DNA of 64,000 bases. Source: Planktothricoides sp. SR001. GTDB lineage: Bacteria; Cyanobacteriota; Cyanobacteriia; Cyanobacteriales; Laspinemataceae. The stretch is taken from contig NZ_LIUQ01000019.1 in NCBI RefSeq assembly GCF_001276715.1, forward strand, positions 24,441 through 88,440, in the 5' to 3' direction. A model generated the notes under the pieces. The model had not been told where the DNA came from. It was given only the letters and a program-made list of their open reading frames with translations, and ran no database searches. How positions within the stretch are numbered: position 1 is the first letter of the stretch; the number at the start of each line of letters is the position of its first letter. This document shows, piece by piece, positions 37,160 through 48,100 of the stretch. Made by a program: the position numbers and the translations under genes.

Positions 37160-37984
37160 CTATTTTAATGGCCACCAGGAAACTTTATCTCTCGTGGCAC
37201 TATAGACGGCTTTTAACGCTTCTGGATCCATCACTTCGACTAAATCCCCGGATGCATCACTATCTTTGATCGCTTTTAATAGACCAATCTGCTGCATCCC
37301 TTTTAACACTTGTTCCACGGTCCGCTGATTCAGTTGACAAGCGCGGGCGATCACATCCACCGGCAGATCAAAAGTATATGTCTGATTGGGGGTGGGTTGG
37401 TTGCCCAGTTCTCGTTCTTGGTAAATCAGGCCACGCAGGAGGGCCGCTACTGCTTGCGGGGGGTAGCTACTACAGTTGAGCATATGATACTGAAATTTCG
37501 TCCGCAGTTCAAAAAGCAGATGGTAGCGATCGCGGAAAGTCTCGCTTTCCTGATAAATCCGCTGCACAGTCTCCAGGGGAATTTTGATCACTTGAGTGGT
37601 TTTGTACGCTTCCACCAGACTGGGAAAAGCCCGGTACGCCATCCCATAACTAAAGGGTAAATTTCTCATGCCAAAGCATCCCCCCGGATAGCTAATGGCA
37701 ATAATCCGGTCAAGCGGGGTGCTGCGGGTAATCACCAGCCCCTCATCCAGAATCACATACAACACATCCAGATATTCATCGGGCAAGTAAGCCGTGTAAA
37801 CCGGACGGTTAGAAAATAATTTCTCGATTTTCAGGCTTTCCGGCGGCAGATAGTCTCTCAGCCACGCTTCATCTAAGCCTCGAAATAAAAAGTTGTGCTG
37901 GATCATCTGCTCCAACAGATTGGGTTCTTGCTGTTTGGCTCGTTTTGCCATCCCTGCAACCTTGCTGAATCTCCCTTCCATCAT
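37160..37984 (-). CDS. Crp/Fnr-family regulator, candidate CysR
   Basis: Up to 274 residues; ATG 37951 (263 residues) has AAGG 8 nt upstream and is as likely as ATG 37984. Cyclic-nucleotide-binding-like beta barrel at about residues 40-165 (LYVILDEGLVITRSTPLDRI, ISYPGGCFGMRN) and a C-terminal winged HTH at about 200-250 (PVDVIARACQLNQRTVEQVLKGMQQIG). It is divergent from the sulfate-binding protein gene. In Synechococcus PCC 7942 a Crp-type regulator, CysR, is encoded within the sulfate transport cluster, so this is probably its counterpart; that link is by position and family only. Confidence 0.82.
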   Translation of the reverse strand: MMEGRFSKVAGMAKRAKQQEPNLLEQMIQHNFLFRGLDEAWLRDYLPPESLKIEKLFSNRPVYTAYLPDEYLDVLYVILDEGLVITRSTPLDRIIAISYPGGCFGMRNLPFSYGMAYRAFPSLVEAYKTTQVIKIPLETVQRIYQESETFRDRYHLLFELRTKFQYHMLNCSSYPPQAVAALLRGLIYQERELGNQPTPNQTYTFDLPVDVIARACQLNQRTVEQVLKGMQQIGLLKAIKDSDASGDLVEVMDPEALKAVYSATRDKVSWWPLK

Positions 37985-38046
37985 GGCATAAAGCCCGATC
38001 CATTACATTTTTTCTTAAAAATTTCTTAAATCACTTTCAAAATGTA

Positions 38047-38075
38047 TTGCAAAACATTTGAACTTGATATATAAT
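38047..38075 (+). promoter_or_regulatory. Candidate sigma-70 promoter of the sulfate operon
   Basis: TTGCAA (38047-38052), 17-nt spacer, TATAAT (38070-38075), 76 bp before the sbpA start. The -10 box is perfect; the -35 box matches four of six. Confidence 0.6.
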
Positions 38076-38150
38076 TTAAATATAAGCTAGGGATTTGGCA
38101 AGCAAACCCCTACGGACAAACATCCGTGACCTGTCAGCAGAGAAACAACC

Positions 38151-39203
38151 ATGCAGAAATACTTACGCTTTACCAGTTGGGTCTTAGTCGGGTTATTGGC
38201 TAGTGGTGCGATCGCTGCTTGCAGTAACTCCGGGCAACAAGCCACCCAAGACACCGGCAATACCGCCAAACCCGTGACCATCACCCTGGTTTCCTACGCG
38301 GTGACTCAAAGTGCTTATGAAAAAATCATTCCCAAATTCGCCCAAAAGTGGGAAGCGGAAACCGGACAGAAAGTTGAGTTTAATCAAAGCTACGGCGGAT
38401 CCGGTTCTCAAACTAGGGCAGTGATTGATGGCTTAGAAGCGGATGTGGTGGCTCTCGCGTTAGCTATGGATACGCAGAAAATTGAAAAAGCCGGACTGAT
38501 TGACCCCGGATGGGAGCAAGAATTCCCCAATGAGTCGATTGTGCATAAATCTGTAGCGGCGATCGTCAAACGGGATGAAAACGTCCAAGTCAGCAAGTGG
38601 TCTGATTTAGCCAGCGACCAGATCCAAGTGATTACCGCCAACCCCAAAACCTCTGGGGGCGCCCGGTGGAACTTTCTCGCCCTTTGGGGTGCTGTGACCC
38701 AAGCGGGAGGAACTGCCCAAGAAGCGGAAACCTTTGTAGAAACCGTCTTTAAAAACGTGCCCCTGTTACCGAAAGATGCCCGGGAAGCCAGCGATGTTTT
38801 CTACAAACAAGGACAAGGGAATATCCTGATTAATTATGAAAATGAGTTAATTTTAGCCCAACAAAAAGGAGAAAAACAACCTTATTTTGTGCCAACAGAT
38901 TACAATATTTCTATTGATAGTCCGGTGGCAGTTGTCGATAAAAATGTTGACAAACATGGCACCAGAAAAGCCGCTGAAGCGTTTGTGGCATTTCTCTTTA
39001 CTCCCGAAGCCCAGAGGGAATTTGCTCAAGTGGGATTTCGTCCCGTAGATCCTAATGTGGCCACAGAATTTACCAGCCTATATCCCAAAATTGATAAGTT
39101 ATTTACGGTAAAAGATTTAGGCGGTTGGGATGCAGTCCAAAAGCAATTTTTTGATGATGGGGCAACTTTTGACAAAATCTTAACCCAAGCAGGCAAATCT
39201 TAA
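38151..39203 (+). CDS. sbpA: Sulfate ABC transporter, substrate-binding lipoprotein
   Basis: 350 residues. Lipoprotein signal MQKYLRFTSWVLVGLLASGA with the lipobox AIAAC (lipidated Cys near residue 23). Periplasmic binding protein of the sulfate/thiosulfate class: YAVTQSAYEKIIPKF, NQSYGGSGSQTRAVIDGLEA, ANPKTSGGARWNFLALWG, DVFYKQGQGNILINYENE, and FLFTPEAQREFAQVGFRP. First gene of the sulfate cluster, with a candidate promoter upstream; expected to be induced by sulfur lack. Confidence 0.95.
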   Translation: MQKYLRFTSWVLVGLLASGAIAACSNSGQQATQDTGNTAKPVTITLVSYAVTQSAYEKIIPKFAQKWEAETGQKVEFNQSYGGSGSQTRAVIDGLEADVVALALAMDTQKIEKAGLIDPGWEQEFPNESIVHKSVAAIVKRDENVQVSKWSDLASDQIQVITANPKTSGGARWNFLALWGAVTQAGGTAQEAETFVETVFKNVPLLPKDAREASDVFYKQGQGNILINYENELILAQQKGEKQPYFVPTDYNISIDSPVAVVDKNVDKHGTRKAAEAFVAFLFTPEAQREFAQVGFRPVDPNVATEFTSLYPKIDKLFTVKDLGGWDAVQKQFFDDGATFDKILTQAGKS

Positions 39204-39304
39204 TTACTAAATACCTTAATCCCTTGATTTGATCCGTGATGTCCGATTGGACTGCAACAATCAATCAGTGAATCATTTATTACCTTTACGGAAAGGATAT
39301 AAAC

Positions 39305-39607
39305 ATGGATAAAACCAATTCTGTAACCCATGATGTGGCTTCTGCACCTCGCTCTACTCAAGTTAGATTAATCGTGAGAATACCTAAAGATTATCATCAC
39401 GATCCGGTGATTAGTAATTTGGCGTCTCAGTATCGTTTAGATGTGAACATTTTAGGCGCAATGTTAGGCGCTCAAGCCCAGGGAGATGGCTGGTTTGATC
39501 TGCAATTAAGTGGGAAATCCGCCCAAATTGATAGTGCTTTGATTTATCTTTCTGATTTGAATGTTGAGATTCTCAGTCGCAGCGATCGCGAAACTGACGG
39601 TTGGTAG
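39305..39607 (+). CDS. NIL-domain protein in the sulfate operon
   Basis: 100 residues. One NIL domain (STQVRLIVRIPKDYHHDP, ISNLASQYRLDVNILGAMLG, GDGWFDLQLSG), a ferredoxin-like fold that in MetN-type transporters binds the substrate amino acid to sense it. Here it is free-standing, between the binding protein and the permease gene. It may act as a sensor or gate for sulfate uptake (inference). The 101-bp gap from sbpA and 41 bp to cysT support one transcript. Confidence 0.85.
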   Translation: MDKTNSVTHDVASAPRSTQVRLIVRIPKDYHHDPVISNLASQYRLDVNILGAMLGAQAQGDGWFDLQLSGKSAQIDSALIYLSDLNVEILSRSDRETDGW

Positions 39608-39648
39608 TCAAGGAGTAAGTAGAGATTTTATGTCTACAAAGTCAAAAA

Positions 39649-40521
39649 ATGATAGAAAAATTGAATTACCCCGTGTACGATAATTTATTCAATGGATTAA
39701 AGCGAATTTTCGGTAAACTGCCCAAAATTTCCCTACCTTGGGTAGTTATGCTGAGTTATTTAGTGCTGATGCTGTTGCTACCGATCGCCGCTTTAGTCAC
39801 CAAATCACTAACATTAGGAATCGGTGAATTTTGGCGCATTGCCACCCAGCCGATCGCCTTATCTGCTTATGAAGTAACATTTATTACTGCATTAGCGGCA
39901 GGCATCATTAATGGGTTCATGGGCACCCTGGTGGCTTGGGTATTAGTCCGCTATAATTTTCCCGGCAAAAAAATTATTGATGCGGCAGTTGATTTACCCT
40001 TTGCCTTACCCACTTCTGTGGCCGGTTTAGTGTTAGCAACAGTGTACAGCGATCGCGGTTGGATTGGACAAATCTTTGCCCCCTTTGGCATCAAAATCGC
40101 CTTTACCCGCTTAGGGGTATTTGTGGCCATGCTGTTTATTTCCTTGCCCTTTGTGGTTCGCACCTTACAGCCGGTGTTACAGGAAATGGAACAGGAAATC
40201 GAAGAAGCCGCCTGGTCGTTAGGTGCCTCGCAATGGCAAACCTTTCGCCGGGTGATTCTGCCCCCATTAATTCCGCCAATTTTAACCGGAATTGCCCTAG
40301 GTTTTTCCCGCGCTGTGGGAGAATATGGCTCTGTAGTAATTGTCTCGTCTAATATCCCTTTCCGCGATTTAATTGCCCCAGTTTTAGTGTTTCAAAGACT
40401 AGAACAATATGACTATGCCGGGGCAACGGTGATCGGTGCGGTACTCTTAATTGTGTCACTGGTGCTGCTATTGGTGATTAATTTCTTGCAACAGTGGGGG
40501 CGTCGTTATGCAGTCCGCTAA
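39649..40521 (+). CDS. cysT: Sulfate ABC transporter permease CysT
   Basis: 290 residues, about six membrane helices, with the EAA loop [20 protein letters not shown] (near residues 190-210) that contacts the ATPase. [15 protein letters not shown] and [18 protein letters not shown] are typical of CysT/CysU. Pairs with CysW to form the channel; 14-bp overlap with cysW shows translational coupling. Confidence 0.95.
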   Translation: MIEKLNYPVYDNLFNGLKRIFGKLPKISLPWVVMLSYLVLMLLLPIAALVTKSLTLGIGEFWRIATQPIALSAYEVTFITALAAGIINGFMGTLVAWVLVRYNFPGKKIIDAAVDLPFALPTSVAGLVLATVYSDRGWIGQIFAPFGIKIAFTRLGVFVAMLFISLPFVVRTLQPVLQEMEQEIEEAAWSLGASQWQTFRRVILPPLIPPILTGIALGFSRAVGEYGSVVIVSSNIPFRDLIAPVLVFQRLEQYDYAGATVIGAVLLIVSLVLLLVINFLQQWGRRYAVR

Positions 40522-41335
40522 ACCTTCAAATCAATATTATAAATTAATCCTTATTTTCTTAGCTGTAGGCTATCTAGCGCTGATTCTGTTTATTCCCGCT
40601 GTCACTGTGTTTTATGAAGCCTTTCATCAAGGATTTAATGCCCTAGGAGAAGCGATCGCCAGTCGAGCTTTTCAATCCGCTGTTTTTTTAACTATTATTA
40701 TTACCGCGATCGCGGTTCCTCTGAATACAGTTTTTGGCCTTTGTACCGCATGGGCGATCGCCCGCCATCAATTTCCCGGTCGTACCTTATTAATGAGTAT
40801 TATTGACCTGCCATTTTCTATATCTCCAGTGGTTGCCGGGTTAATGTTAGTCCTATTATATGGTAAGAACGGCTGGCTCGGCGGAATATTCGACGCAATG
40901 GGCATCAAAATTATTTTTGCCCTACCGGGAATGGTCTTAGCCACCCTATTTGTCACCCTACCTTTTGTCGCTAGAGAAGTCATTCCCGTGATGGAAGAAA
41001 TGGGAGAAGAAGAAGAAGAAGCCGCCCGGACTCTAGGGGCAAAAGATTGGCAAGTTTTTTGGCGAGTTACTCTCCCGAATATCCGCTGGGGATTACTATA
41101 CGGAGTGCTATTAACTAATGCACGGGCAATGGGAGAATTTGGGGCGGTTTCTGTGGTATCCGGGAGCATTATTGGTCAGACTTCAACCCTGCCGCTTTTT
41201 GTGGAACAAGCCTATAAAAATTATCAAACCGAAGCCGCTTTTAGTGCCGCCGTAATTTTGGGTTTACTTGCCGTAGTGACTTTGGTTTTAAAAGAAATTT
41301 TAGAACGAAAGACTGGACATAAGCTGGAATCTTAA
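40508..41335 (+). CDS. cysW: Sulfate ABC transporter permease CysW
   Basis: 275 residues, about six membrane helices; motif [20 protein letters not shown] is the EAA loop, and [20 protein letters not shown] and [15 protein letters not shown] are family features. Overlaps cysT by 14 bp. Followed by about 350 bp of repeat DNA before cysA. Confidence 0.95.
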   Translation: MQSAKPSNQYYKLILIFLAVGYLALILFIPAVTVFYEAFHQGFNALGEAIASRAFQSAVFLTIIITAIAVPLNTVFGLCTAWAIARHQFPGRTLLMSIIDLPFSISPVVAGLMLVLLYGKNGWLGGIFDAMGIKIIFALPGMVLATLFVTLPFVAREVIPVMEEMGEEEEEAARTLGAKDWQVFWRVTLPNIRWGLLYGVLLTNARAMGEFGAVSVVSGSIIGQTSTLPLFVEQAYKNYQTEAAFSAAVILGLLAVVTLVLKEILERKTGHKLES

Positions 41336-41683
41336 CTCTTAACTGGTAAGGGCAAAGCACTCGCGTAGACATTTCGGTAAAGCCCCCCCTTTTTAAGGGG
41401 GGTTGGGGTGATAGAGATCAGTATGAAAGCATTCTTGTCTAATGTCTACGCGAATAATCAGGGCGAAGCATTCGCGCATAAATATTTCGGTTTAAATTTC
41501 GGTTTAAACAATCTTATGTCTACGGGAATAGGGCGAAGCATTCGCGCATAAATATTTCGGTTTACATAATCAAATTTATACGCGAATGCTTCGCCCCTAC
41601 ACCCAAACCCGACACCCTACACCCTACACCCCAAACCCTACACCCTACACCCTACACCCTATATAAATTGGAGAACAACTAAC
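41336..41683. repeat. Repeat block between cysW and cysA
   Basis: GGGCGAAGCATTCGCGCATA occurs twice (41463, 41528) and its inverse ACGCGAATGCTTCGCCCC once (41580), with a CCCCCCC/GGGGGGG hairpin (41382-41402) and a run of ACACCCT units (41600-41660). No gene. The block separates cysA from the rest and probably weakens read-through. Confidence 0.75.
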
Positions 41684-42691
41684 ATGAGTATTAACATTCA
41701 ACAAGTTTCTAAACTCTTTGGTGACTTTCAAGCCTTAGATAATATTAATTTAGAGATTAAAGACGGGTCATTAGTGGCTTTATTAGGGCCATCAGGTTCG
41801 GGAAAATCTACCTTATTACGGGCGATCGCTGGGTTAGAAACTCCTGACACTGGCTCCATTTGGATCAACGGTCAAGACACCACTTATTTAGATGTCAAAG
41901 AACGGAATATTGGCTTTGTTTTCCAACATTACGCCCTATTTAAACATCTCACCGTCCGGCAAAATATTGCCTTTGGATTAGAAATTCGCAAAACTCCGGC
42001 TAAGTTAATTAAAGAACGCACTGAAGAGTTATTAGAATTAATTCAACTCCAAGGATTAGGAAATCGCTACCCCAACCAACTCTCTGGAGGACAACGGCAA
42101 CGAGTTGCCCTCGCAAGAGCTCTAGCGGTTCGTCCTCAAGTTTTACTCCTCGATGAACCCTTTGGCGCTTTGGATGCCAAAGTGCGGAAAGAATTACGGG
42201 CTTGGTTGCGACGCTTACATGATGAGGTTCATGTCACCAGTGTTTTTGTCACCCATGACCAAGAAGAAGCAATGGAAGTTGCCGATCAGATCGTGGTAAT
42301 GAATCAAGGCAAAATTGAACAAGTGGGCACCTCGACCGAAATTTACGATCATCCCGCCTCCCCGTTTGTGATGAGTTTTGTCGGAGAAGTGAATGTTTTA
42401 CCCAGTCATACTAATTTAGTAAATATCCATAATTCAAACCCCAATACTTACGCTTTTATTCGTCCCCACGAACTAGAAATTCATCGGGTTGAGAATGGAA
42501 ATAGCACAATGGCCGTTGTCCGGCGAATTACCCATTTAGGTTGGGAAATTCAAGTGGAGTTAATGTTAAGCGATCGCCTTGAAGTCATTTCCCACCTGAG
42601 TCGAGAAAAATTTGCCCCGCTAAATTTAGAAGTGGGTCAAAAAGTATTTGTCAAACCCCGGAATACCCATTTTTTCCCCAAAGCCGCATAA
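41684..42691 (+). CDS. cysA: Sulfate ABC transporter ATP-binding protein CysA
   Basis: 335 residues. Walker [10 protein letters not shown] (35-43), signature LSGGQ (133-137), Walker B LLLDEP (154-159), switch His in [12 protein letters not shown], and a C-terminal TOBE-type domain from about 245 ([30 protein letters not shown]). Drives CysT/CysW with SbpA. Preceded by TTGGAGAACAACTAACATG, a good ribosome site, and by repeat DNA that could hold its own promoter. Confidence 0.95.
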   Translation: MSINIQQVSKLFGDFQALDNINLEIKDGSLVALLGPSGSGKSTLLRAIAGLETPDTGSIWINGQDTTYLDVKERNIGFVFQHYALFKHLTVRQNIAFGLEIRKTPAKLIKERTEELLELIQLQGLGNRYPNQLSGGQRQRVALARALAVRPQVLLLDEPFGALDAKVRKELRAWLRRLHDEVHVTSVFVTHDQEEAMEVADQIVVMNQGKIEQVGTSTEIYDHPASPFVMSFVGEVNVLPSHTNLVNIHNSNPNTYAFIRPHELEIHRVENGNSTMAVVRRITHLGWEIQVELMLSDRLEVISHLSREKFAPLNLEVGQKVFVKPRNTHFFPKAA

Positions 42692-43161
42692 TCATTGAGT
42701 AAGGGCTTTCGCATTTAGATAACAAATCTTGGCTTTTCATCCATAACGGAATAAGGGCGAAGCATTCCGGTGACAAATCTGGGCTTTTCATCCATAACGG
42801 AATAAGGGCGAAGCATTGCGGTAACAAATCTTGGCTTTTCATCCATAAAATATCTGCCGCAATGCTTCGCCCCTACAGGATTATATAGAAATTGTCATAC
42901 TTAGAAAGTACAAAAAAACCTGTCATTCCCGCGCAGGCGGGAATCCAAAAAACTCTGTACTTCATTCAATAAAAACCGCTATAAGGGCGAAGCATTGCGG
43001 TAACAAATATTGGCTTTTTATCCATAAAATATCTGCCGCAATGCTTCGCCCCTACAGGATTATATTCTACAATTTTTAATAAAAACCGAAAAATTACGGG
43101 AATAAGTTAGGGTTTTTAACTAATAACATATCCCCGTAAAAATTAATTAGTTAATTAACTA
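42692..43161. repeat. GGGCGAAGCATT repeat block
   Basis: Units of TAAGGGCGAAGCATTGCGGT followed by AACAAAT(A/C)TTGGCTTTT(C/T)ATCCATAA appear at about 42755, 42810, 42985, with inverse GCCGCAATGCTTCGCCCCTA at about 42855 and 43035. Between is the CATTCCCGCGCAGGCGGGAA element (42920-42950). No gene. A related copy is at 56935-57005. Confidence 0.8.
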
Positions 43162-43285
43162 AGTAGGTGAACATAATTAACTGCACTTTTCGTTCCCCGC
43201 CGATAGGCTGTGGATTCCCGCCTTCGCGGGAATGACAGTTTTTTTCTCATGGGGTATGTGGTGCATTTATTTCTGCCCGTCTACT
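43162..43285. mobile_element. MITE copy 3 (124 bp)
   Basis: AGTAGGTGAACATAATTAAC ... TTCTGCCCGTCTACT, flanked by TA (43160-43161 and 43286-43287). It is close to copy 2 throughout, including CCGCCTTCGCGGGAATGACA. It ends 12 bp from the 3' end of the next gene. Confidence 0.9.
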
Positions 43286-43297
43286 TAATTAAGCTTC

Positions 43298-44608
43298 TTA
43301 AGCTTCGCAACAAATCCGTTGCCAAGCCACCCATTCAGTTTCTTCCTCATCATCCTCATCGTCATAAAAATTTTCATCGGTATATTCAACTAAATAGGTA
43401 TCCCCTTTGATTTTTTTGATTTCTGCTTCATACCATTCCCCATCACTGTAAAGAACCTCAATTTCATCTCCCACTTCATAGTTACTGCCAGCGGGAGCAA
43501 GATTGGTTTGTGCGATCCATTCATCATCACTCGGATCGTTATTATAAAGATAACGGATTAAACAGAGATTTCCTTGCAGTTCCCGAACCGTCCCTGCATA
43601 CCAATAATCTTCACTGAGAACATCCACTAATTGTCCGACTTTAAATTCCCCATTACCAGAAGCTTGAGAACCAGAAGCTTGAGAACTGGAATCTGGGGTA
43701 GATGCTTCTGATTCATTTTTTACGGATTCGTATGCGGCTAAAATTAAGCTGCGGGCTACAGTTTGAATCCCGGTATGTTCATAATAGTTAGTCGTTTGGT
43801 CAAGGAAAGCCGCCACAAAATCTAACTTATCATCGGCAATTTGGATAAAGCTGCCAATACTTTGTAAAATCGTGTCTGGGGTGACACCCGTTTTACTAAT
43901 TAAACTATTCATCCAACCTTGAACGGCGTTGAAACTTTGGGTAATAAAACCGAATTTAGACGCCGGACTATCTCCTGGTAATGAGTTACTAATTGAGCCA
44001 AAAACCGGATTATCTTTAACGATGGCCGCATCCCCACCATCAATAATCGAGTGAATTTTCTGTAAGAAATCTGGACCTAAAGGCAGAATCCCATCTAGGC
44101 AAACTAAAGCTGCCATCCGCATTAAAGATGCGTCAGTATAGTTGTTAGTTAAAGATTCCACAAAGAGTTGGGGATTGGGTTGAGGAATGCCATTTATTTT
44201 ACAAAAGGCGATAATTTCAACGACAATTTTTAAGACTAAATCAATGGTTTGAGCGACATCAGCTTTAGGAGTGACTCGATTGAGAAATGAGAGAAATTCA
44301 ATTTTTTCCCCGATTTTATTCGCTAAGGCTGCTGTTGCCATTGCTGTATCGGCTTTGTCAATAAGTTGATATAGAGAAATCGCTGATTTATACCCGGTTT
44401 TGTTGTCTTCATAGAGTACCAAGGCACGTTCTTTAATCCGCTGTACCTTCTTGGGGTCATTTTCCCCGGTGACAACCCGAATTGTTTGGTCAAAACCAAC
44501 GGTATTTTGCCATTCTCCAGGGGCAACAAAGTCTAGGGCTTTGAGCACTTTAACGGTAATATTATCTTGCGGGAGTTGATCTACCAGTTGAACTATTGAT
44601 GAACTCAT
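43298..44608 (-). CDS. Cyanobacterial protein with two Tudor/agenet-like domains
   Basis: 436 residues. Residues 1-305 are helical and unrecognised (FDQTIRVVTGENDPKKVQRI, ATAALANKIGEKIEFLSFLN). A Ser/Gln linker (about 295-318, GSQASGSQASG) leads to two SH3-like barrels: domain 1 about 319-372 (KVGQLVDVLSEDYWYAGTVR, IRYLYNNDPSDDEWI) and domain 2 about 376-436 (YEVGDEIEVLYSDGEWYEAE, YLVEYTDENFYDDED). Such barrels bind methylated or charged peptide tails in eukaryotes and are uncommon in bacteria. No signal peptide; the start lacks a strong ribosome site. Function is unknown. Confidence 0.75.
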   Translation of the reverse strand: MSSSIVQLVDQLPQDNITVKVLKALDFVAPGEWQNTVGFDQTIRVVTGENDPKKVQRIKERALVLYEDNKTGYKSAISLYQLIDKADTAMATAALANKIGEKIEFLSFLNRVTPKADVAQTIDLVLKIVVEIIAFCKINGIPQPNPQLFVESLTNNYTDASLMRMAALVCLDGILPLGPDFLQKIHSIIDGGDAAIVKDNPVFGSISNSLPGDSPASKFGFITQSFNAVQGWMNSLISKTGVTPDTILQSIGSFIQIADDKLDFVAAFLDQTTNYYEHTGIQTVARSLILAAYESVKNESEASTPDSSSQASGSQASGNGEFKVGQLVDVLSEDYWYAGTVRELQGNLCLIRYLYNNDPSDDEWIAQTNLAPAGSNYEVGDEIEVLYSDGEWYEAEIKKIKGDTYLVEYTDENFYDDEDDEEETEWVAWQRICCEA

Positions 44609-45104
44609 GGTTTGAGTTTAAATCCTATTTGATGAGTGTGGTCAGCGATTAGCTATGAGCATTGATTATGCACTTATGACTATGCACTTATGACTATGCA
44701 CTTATGACTATGCACTTATAAGTATGCACTCAGTTCTAATTATACTTCACCCATTCTGGGAGATCCGGTAAAGTTGAGATTTTTCCTGCTTGCTGATGGC
44801 TAAATCCTGACTTTACGGTTACATTAAGAATTGTTACGATTAGATGCGTTTAGATGCTGTTTCAGACTTGTGCGATCGGCGAATTATTGTTGAGTAATTA
44901 TACTCGTACTATTTCTAATGAAAGATGTAACATTAGGGGCGCAATGCTTGCGCCCAAATTAACCTCAAAATCGTAGCAATAATTTTTGAAATTGGTATCA
45001 ATTAATGCTTTGGCGATCGCAATTATTGGGCAGTATGGGTTAACTATGCTGTAAGACAAGAACACTTTTGTCGTTAATTGTGGTTTTTTCAGAAATCAAT
45101 CTTT
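44609..45104. other. Intergenic region with 14-bp tandem array
   Basis: TATGCACTTATGAC repeats four times (44667-44722, last unit changed), and the rest is upstream DNA of the Tudor-like gene and the 3' flank of the CHAT gene. No gene seen. Confidence 0.8.
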
Positions 45105-48100
45105 TTACCAAGGACTCCCCACTAAGGTAAATCCAGCCCAATAATAAGGATGCTGAAAAGTTTCTTGGTCTACGGTAATTTCCGGGGGTAAAAGAATATC
45201 ATCATCAGAATTTAGAGCAATTAAATGACCATTTTCAATCCGCACATCTCCCCGCAGCATGGCGATTTGGGCTTCGCGCAATATTTCTGCTTTTAGCTTG
45301 GATTTTTTGTCAGTTTCTCCAGGATTTTCGCTGTCTTGAAATGCCAGCCGAATCTGCCGATACAATTCACTCATTAATCCCAAGGTAGCGCGATCGTCCA
45401 CATACCAAATACTGCCAATGGCGGATTTAACTTTAGCCTGCACTGCCAAACCAGCAAATCCTAATTCTGATGTTTCATTACCAAGAGCAGAATGGCAAGC
45501 CGACAAAATCATTAAATTAATCGGGGATGATCTCTCTAACAGAAACTCTCGCAGTTCACTCAAACTTAACTTGCGATCCCATAACTGAATATAAGAATCA
45601 CTGGGGGCGTCTGGGACAAATTCCGCATGAGTCGCTAAGTGGACAATCCCATAATTATGTTGACTAATTTGGTGGTGGAGATTTTCCCAGGTAAAAGCTT
45701 CATTCAGAAACGAGTCACCAGACCATGCTTGGGTAATAGTAGAAACTTCCAAAGGAACTCCGGGCAAATCAGCCAGATTATGTTCTTTAAATGTAGAAGA
45801 ACCCATTGCTAAAAGTTTGGCATTGGCTAAACTTTGATAGCTAGTATCTGTTAAATTTACACTAGGAATTAATCCCAGACTATACTTTTCAATTAAAAAC
45901 TTTTCTCCATCATGTAAAGCTGCTAAAGGAATGCTGCGTAACTGAGCATCCATGACAAATACTAAAGTGTCAATATTGAGTTGTTCTAGGTCAGGTTCAA
46001 TTGGTTCAATCATCCATTGATAAAGTTGCTGCGCTGATGCTAGATATCGATTGTTTTTTCTGTATCGAGGGCTGGTTATTTTCTCCATAAAATCTTTGAC
46101 TACTGGCAACATATTCTTTCGTCCAGCATCTCTGATTGGTCGATAGATGGGAGCGCCATTAATAGGTACTAAAATTACATCAAGTTGTTCATCCCGGATC
46201 ACCGTATAAACCAGCGCAAATTTTTTCTGAGTCGCTACGGAAATATTTTTTAATTCCTCTTGAATTGACTCAAAAGAGTTTAACTGAGGTTGGCTGGTTT
46301 CAACCTGACTTCCTGCGATGACTTCTTCCGTAAATACGCGATCGATAAAGGGAACAGCTTCCGATATTTCACCGGCATCAATTCGGTTAGCGATTTCAGT
46401 TTTGATCCCTAGAGGAATATTCCTTAGTCCAACTTTGATTGAATTGTCCGGCAATATTTCCCCTACTGTGGTATCGCTGCTAGAGTTTAAAACCGTCTGA
46501 CTGCTATTCTCTGTACTTTCACTTCCAGTCAATACATTAGCAATTTCAGTGGATGAATCTGATGAGATGACAGATTGAGAATTATTTTGTTCGATCGCAG
46601 GGTTTGACTCTACGATAGTTGGTGAATTTGTACTCTCTGGGACGGTTGAGACCGATGGTTCTGCGATCGCATTAACGGTGGTTATTTCTGGTTCTTCTGC
46701 CTGAGATGTTATTTCTTGGGTAGGAGTTTCTTCTATCGGAGTTTCTTCTATCGGAGTTTCTTCTATCGGAGTTTCTTCTATCGGAGTTTCTTCTATCGGA
46801 GTTTCTTCTATCAGAGTTTCTACGGTGGTTTCCTCTGTAGGAGTTTCTACGGTGGTTTCCTCTGTAGGAGTTTCTTCTGTGGTTTCTGAATCAATGGGGA
46901 CTGCTATATCTTCTTCTGGTGGTTCTGAAACTGGATTAGACGTTGTGATAATTGTGATATTGCCTTGAGTGTAAATCCCATCATCATCAACAGGCACCTC
47001 AAAGGTGGGTGAAATGGTTTCCGAACCCGTAGTTAATGCGGCTGCGGTGCCATTGGTGGTGGCATTTCCGACAATAAATGGTGTTTCGCTGCCTCCTGGG
47101 TGTCTGATGCTAATTGACCCACCACTGACTGTACCCGCAGTAGAAATGCTGGCGGTGCGATTATTTTGATCTACAAAACTGCCACGGGCTTGGAAAAAAT
47201 TGCCTGCATTAATATTAACATTGCCGCCAGTTCCATCACTCGCGAGTCCTTGAGCATCGATCGCAAATATGTCAACATTTGTTAATCCATTAATCGTCAC
47301 ATTGCCGCCATTATCAGCACTAGAATTTAACAAGCCCATAATTTGCATATTACCCTGGGCAAAAAGATTAATATCTCCTCCTTGGGTGACGATTCGGTCA
47401 ATGATTAATTGGCCGCCTGAGTTAATAATCACCGGCCCCCCTGGAGTGGAAATCTGACTCACAGAAATATCCCGATTAAGTTGCTCGGAGTCAGAGAGAA
47501 ACGCGGTGTTTATCACGGTCAAATCCGGGGGAATATTCGCCGGATTAGTCAGACTAGAAACGCCGGATCTTAAAATTAATGCTGGGGAGTTGGCCAAGAT
47601 TTCCGCATCAGGATCCGGCAAACCGGATAAAGTCACATCTGGGTTAGTAATAGTGATATTCCCGGCATCAATTCCTCCCGTGGCTTCTACTTTTAAGGAA
47701 ACCCCAGTATATTCATCAAAACTCACATTACCATCAGCACTAATAATTGGGTCATAATAACTGATAAAATCACCGAAATCGCCAGCTACAGTACGAATAA
47801 AGAAATTGCCCTCCGTGGCAAAATGAGCATCGGTGGCAATATTTCCCCCACTAATTAAGGTAATATCACCCCCTGCCTGAAAAGTTGCGCCTTGGTTGAC
47901 AGAATTCAGGGCGAAAATATCAATTTTTTGCAGTCCAGTTAGATTCATATTTCCGCCTGCGATCGCGGAAAATGGGTTTTGACTATCCCGAACAATCAGC
48001 GTATTTTTCGCCAATAAATTTAAATCTTGGCTAGTTTGGATTTCACTCCCGAATAAACTTAAATTATTAGCAGCGGATAAAGTAGCATTTCCTGAGATAA

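Noticed and set aside
42692-43161. Possible CRISPR array from repeated GGGCGAAGCATT units
   Set aside because: Units are irregularly spaced, in both orientations and with constant tails; there are no equal-length unique spacers and no cas genes.
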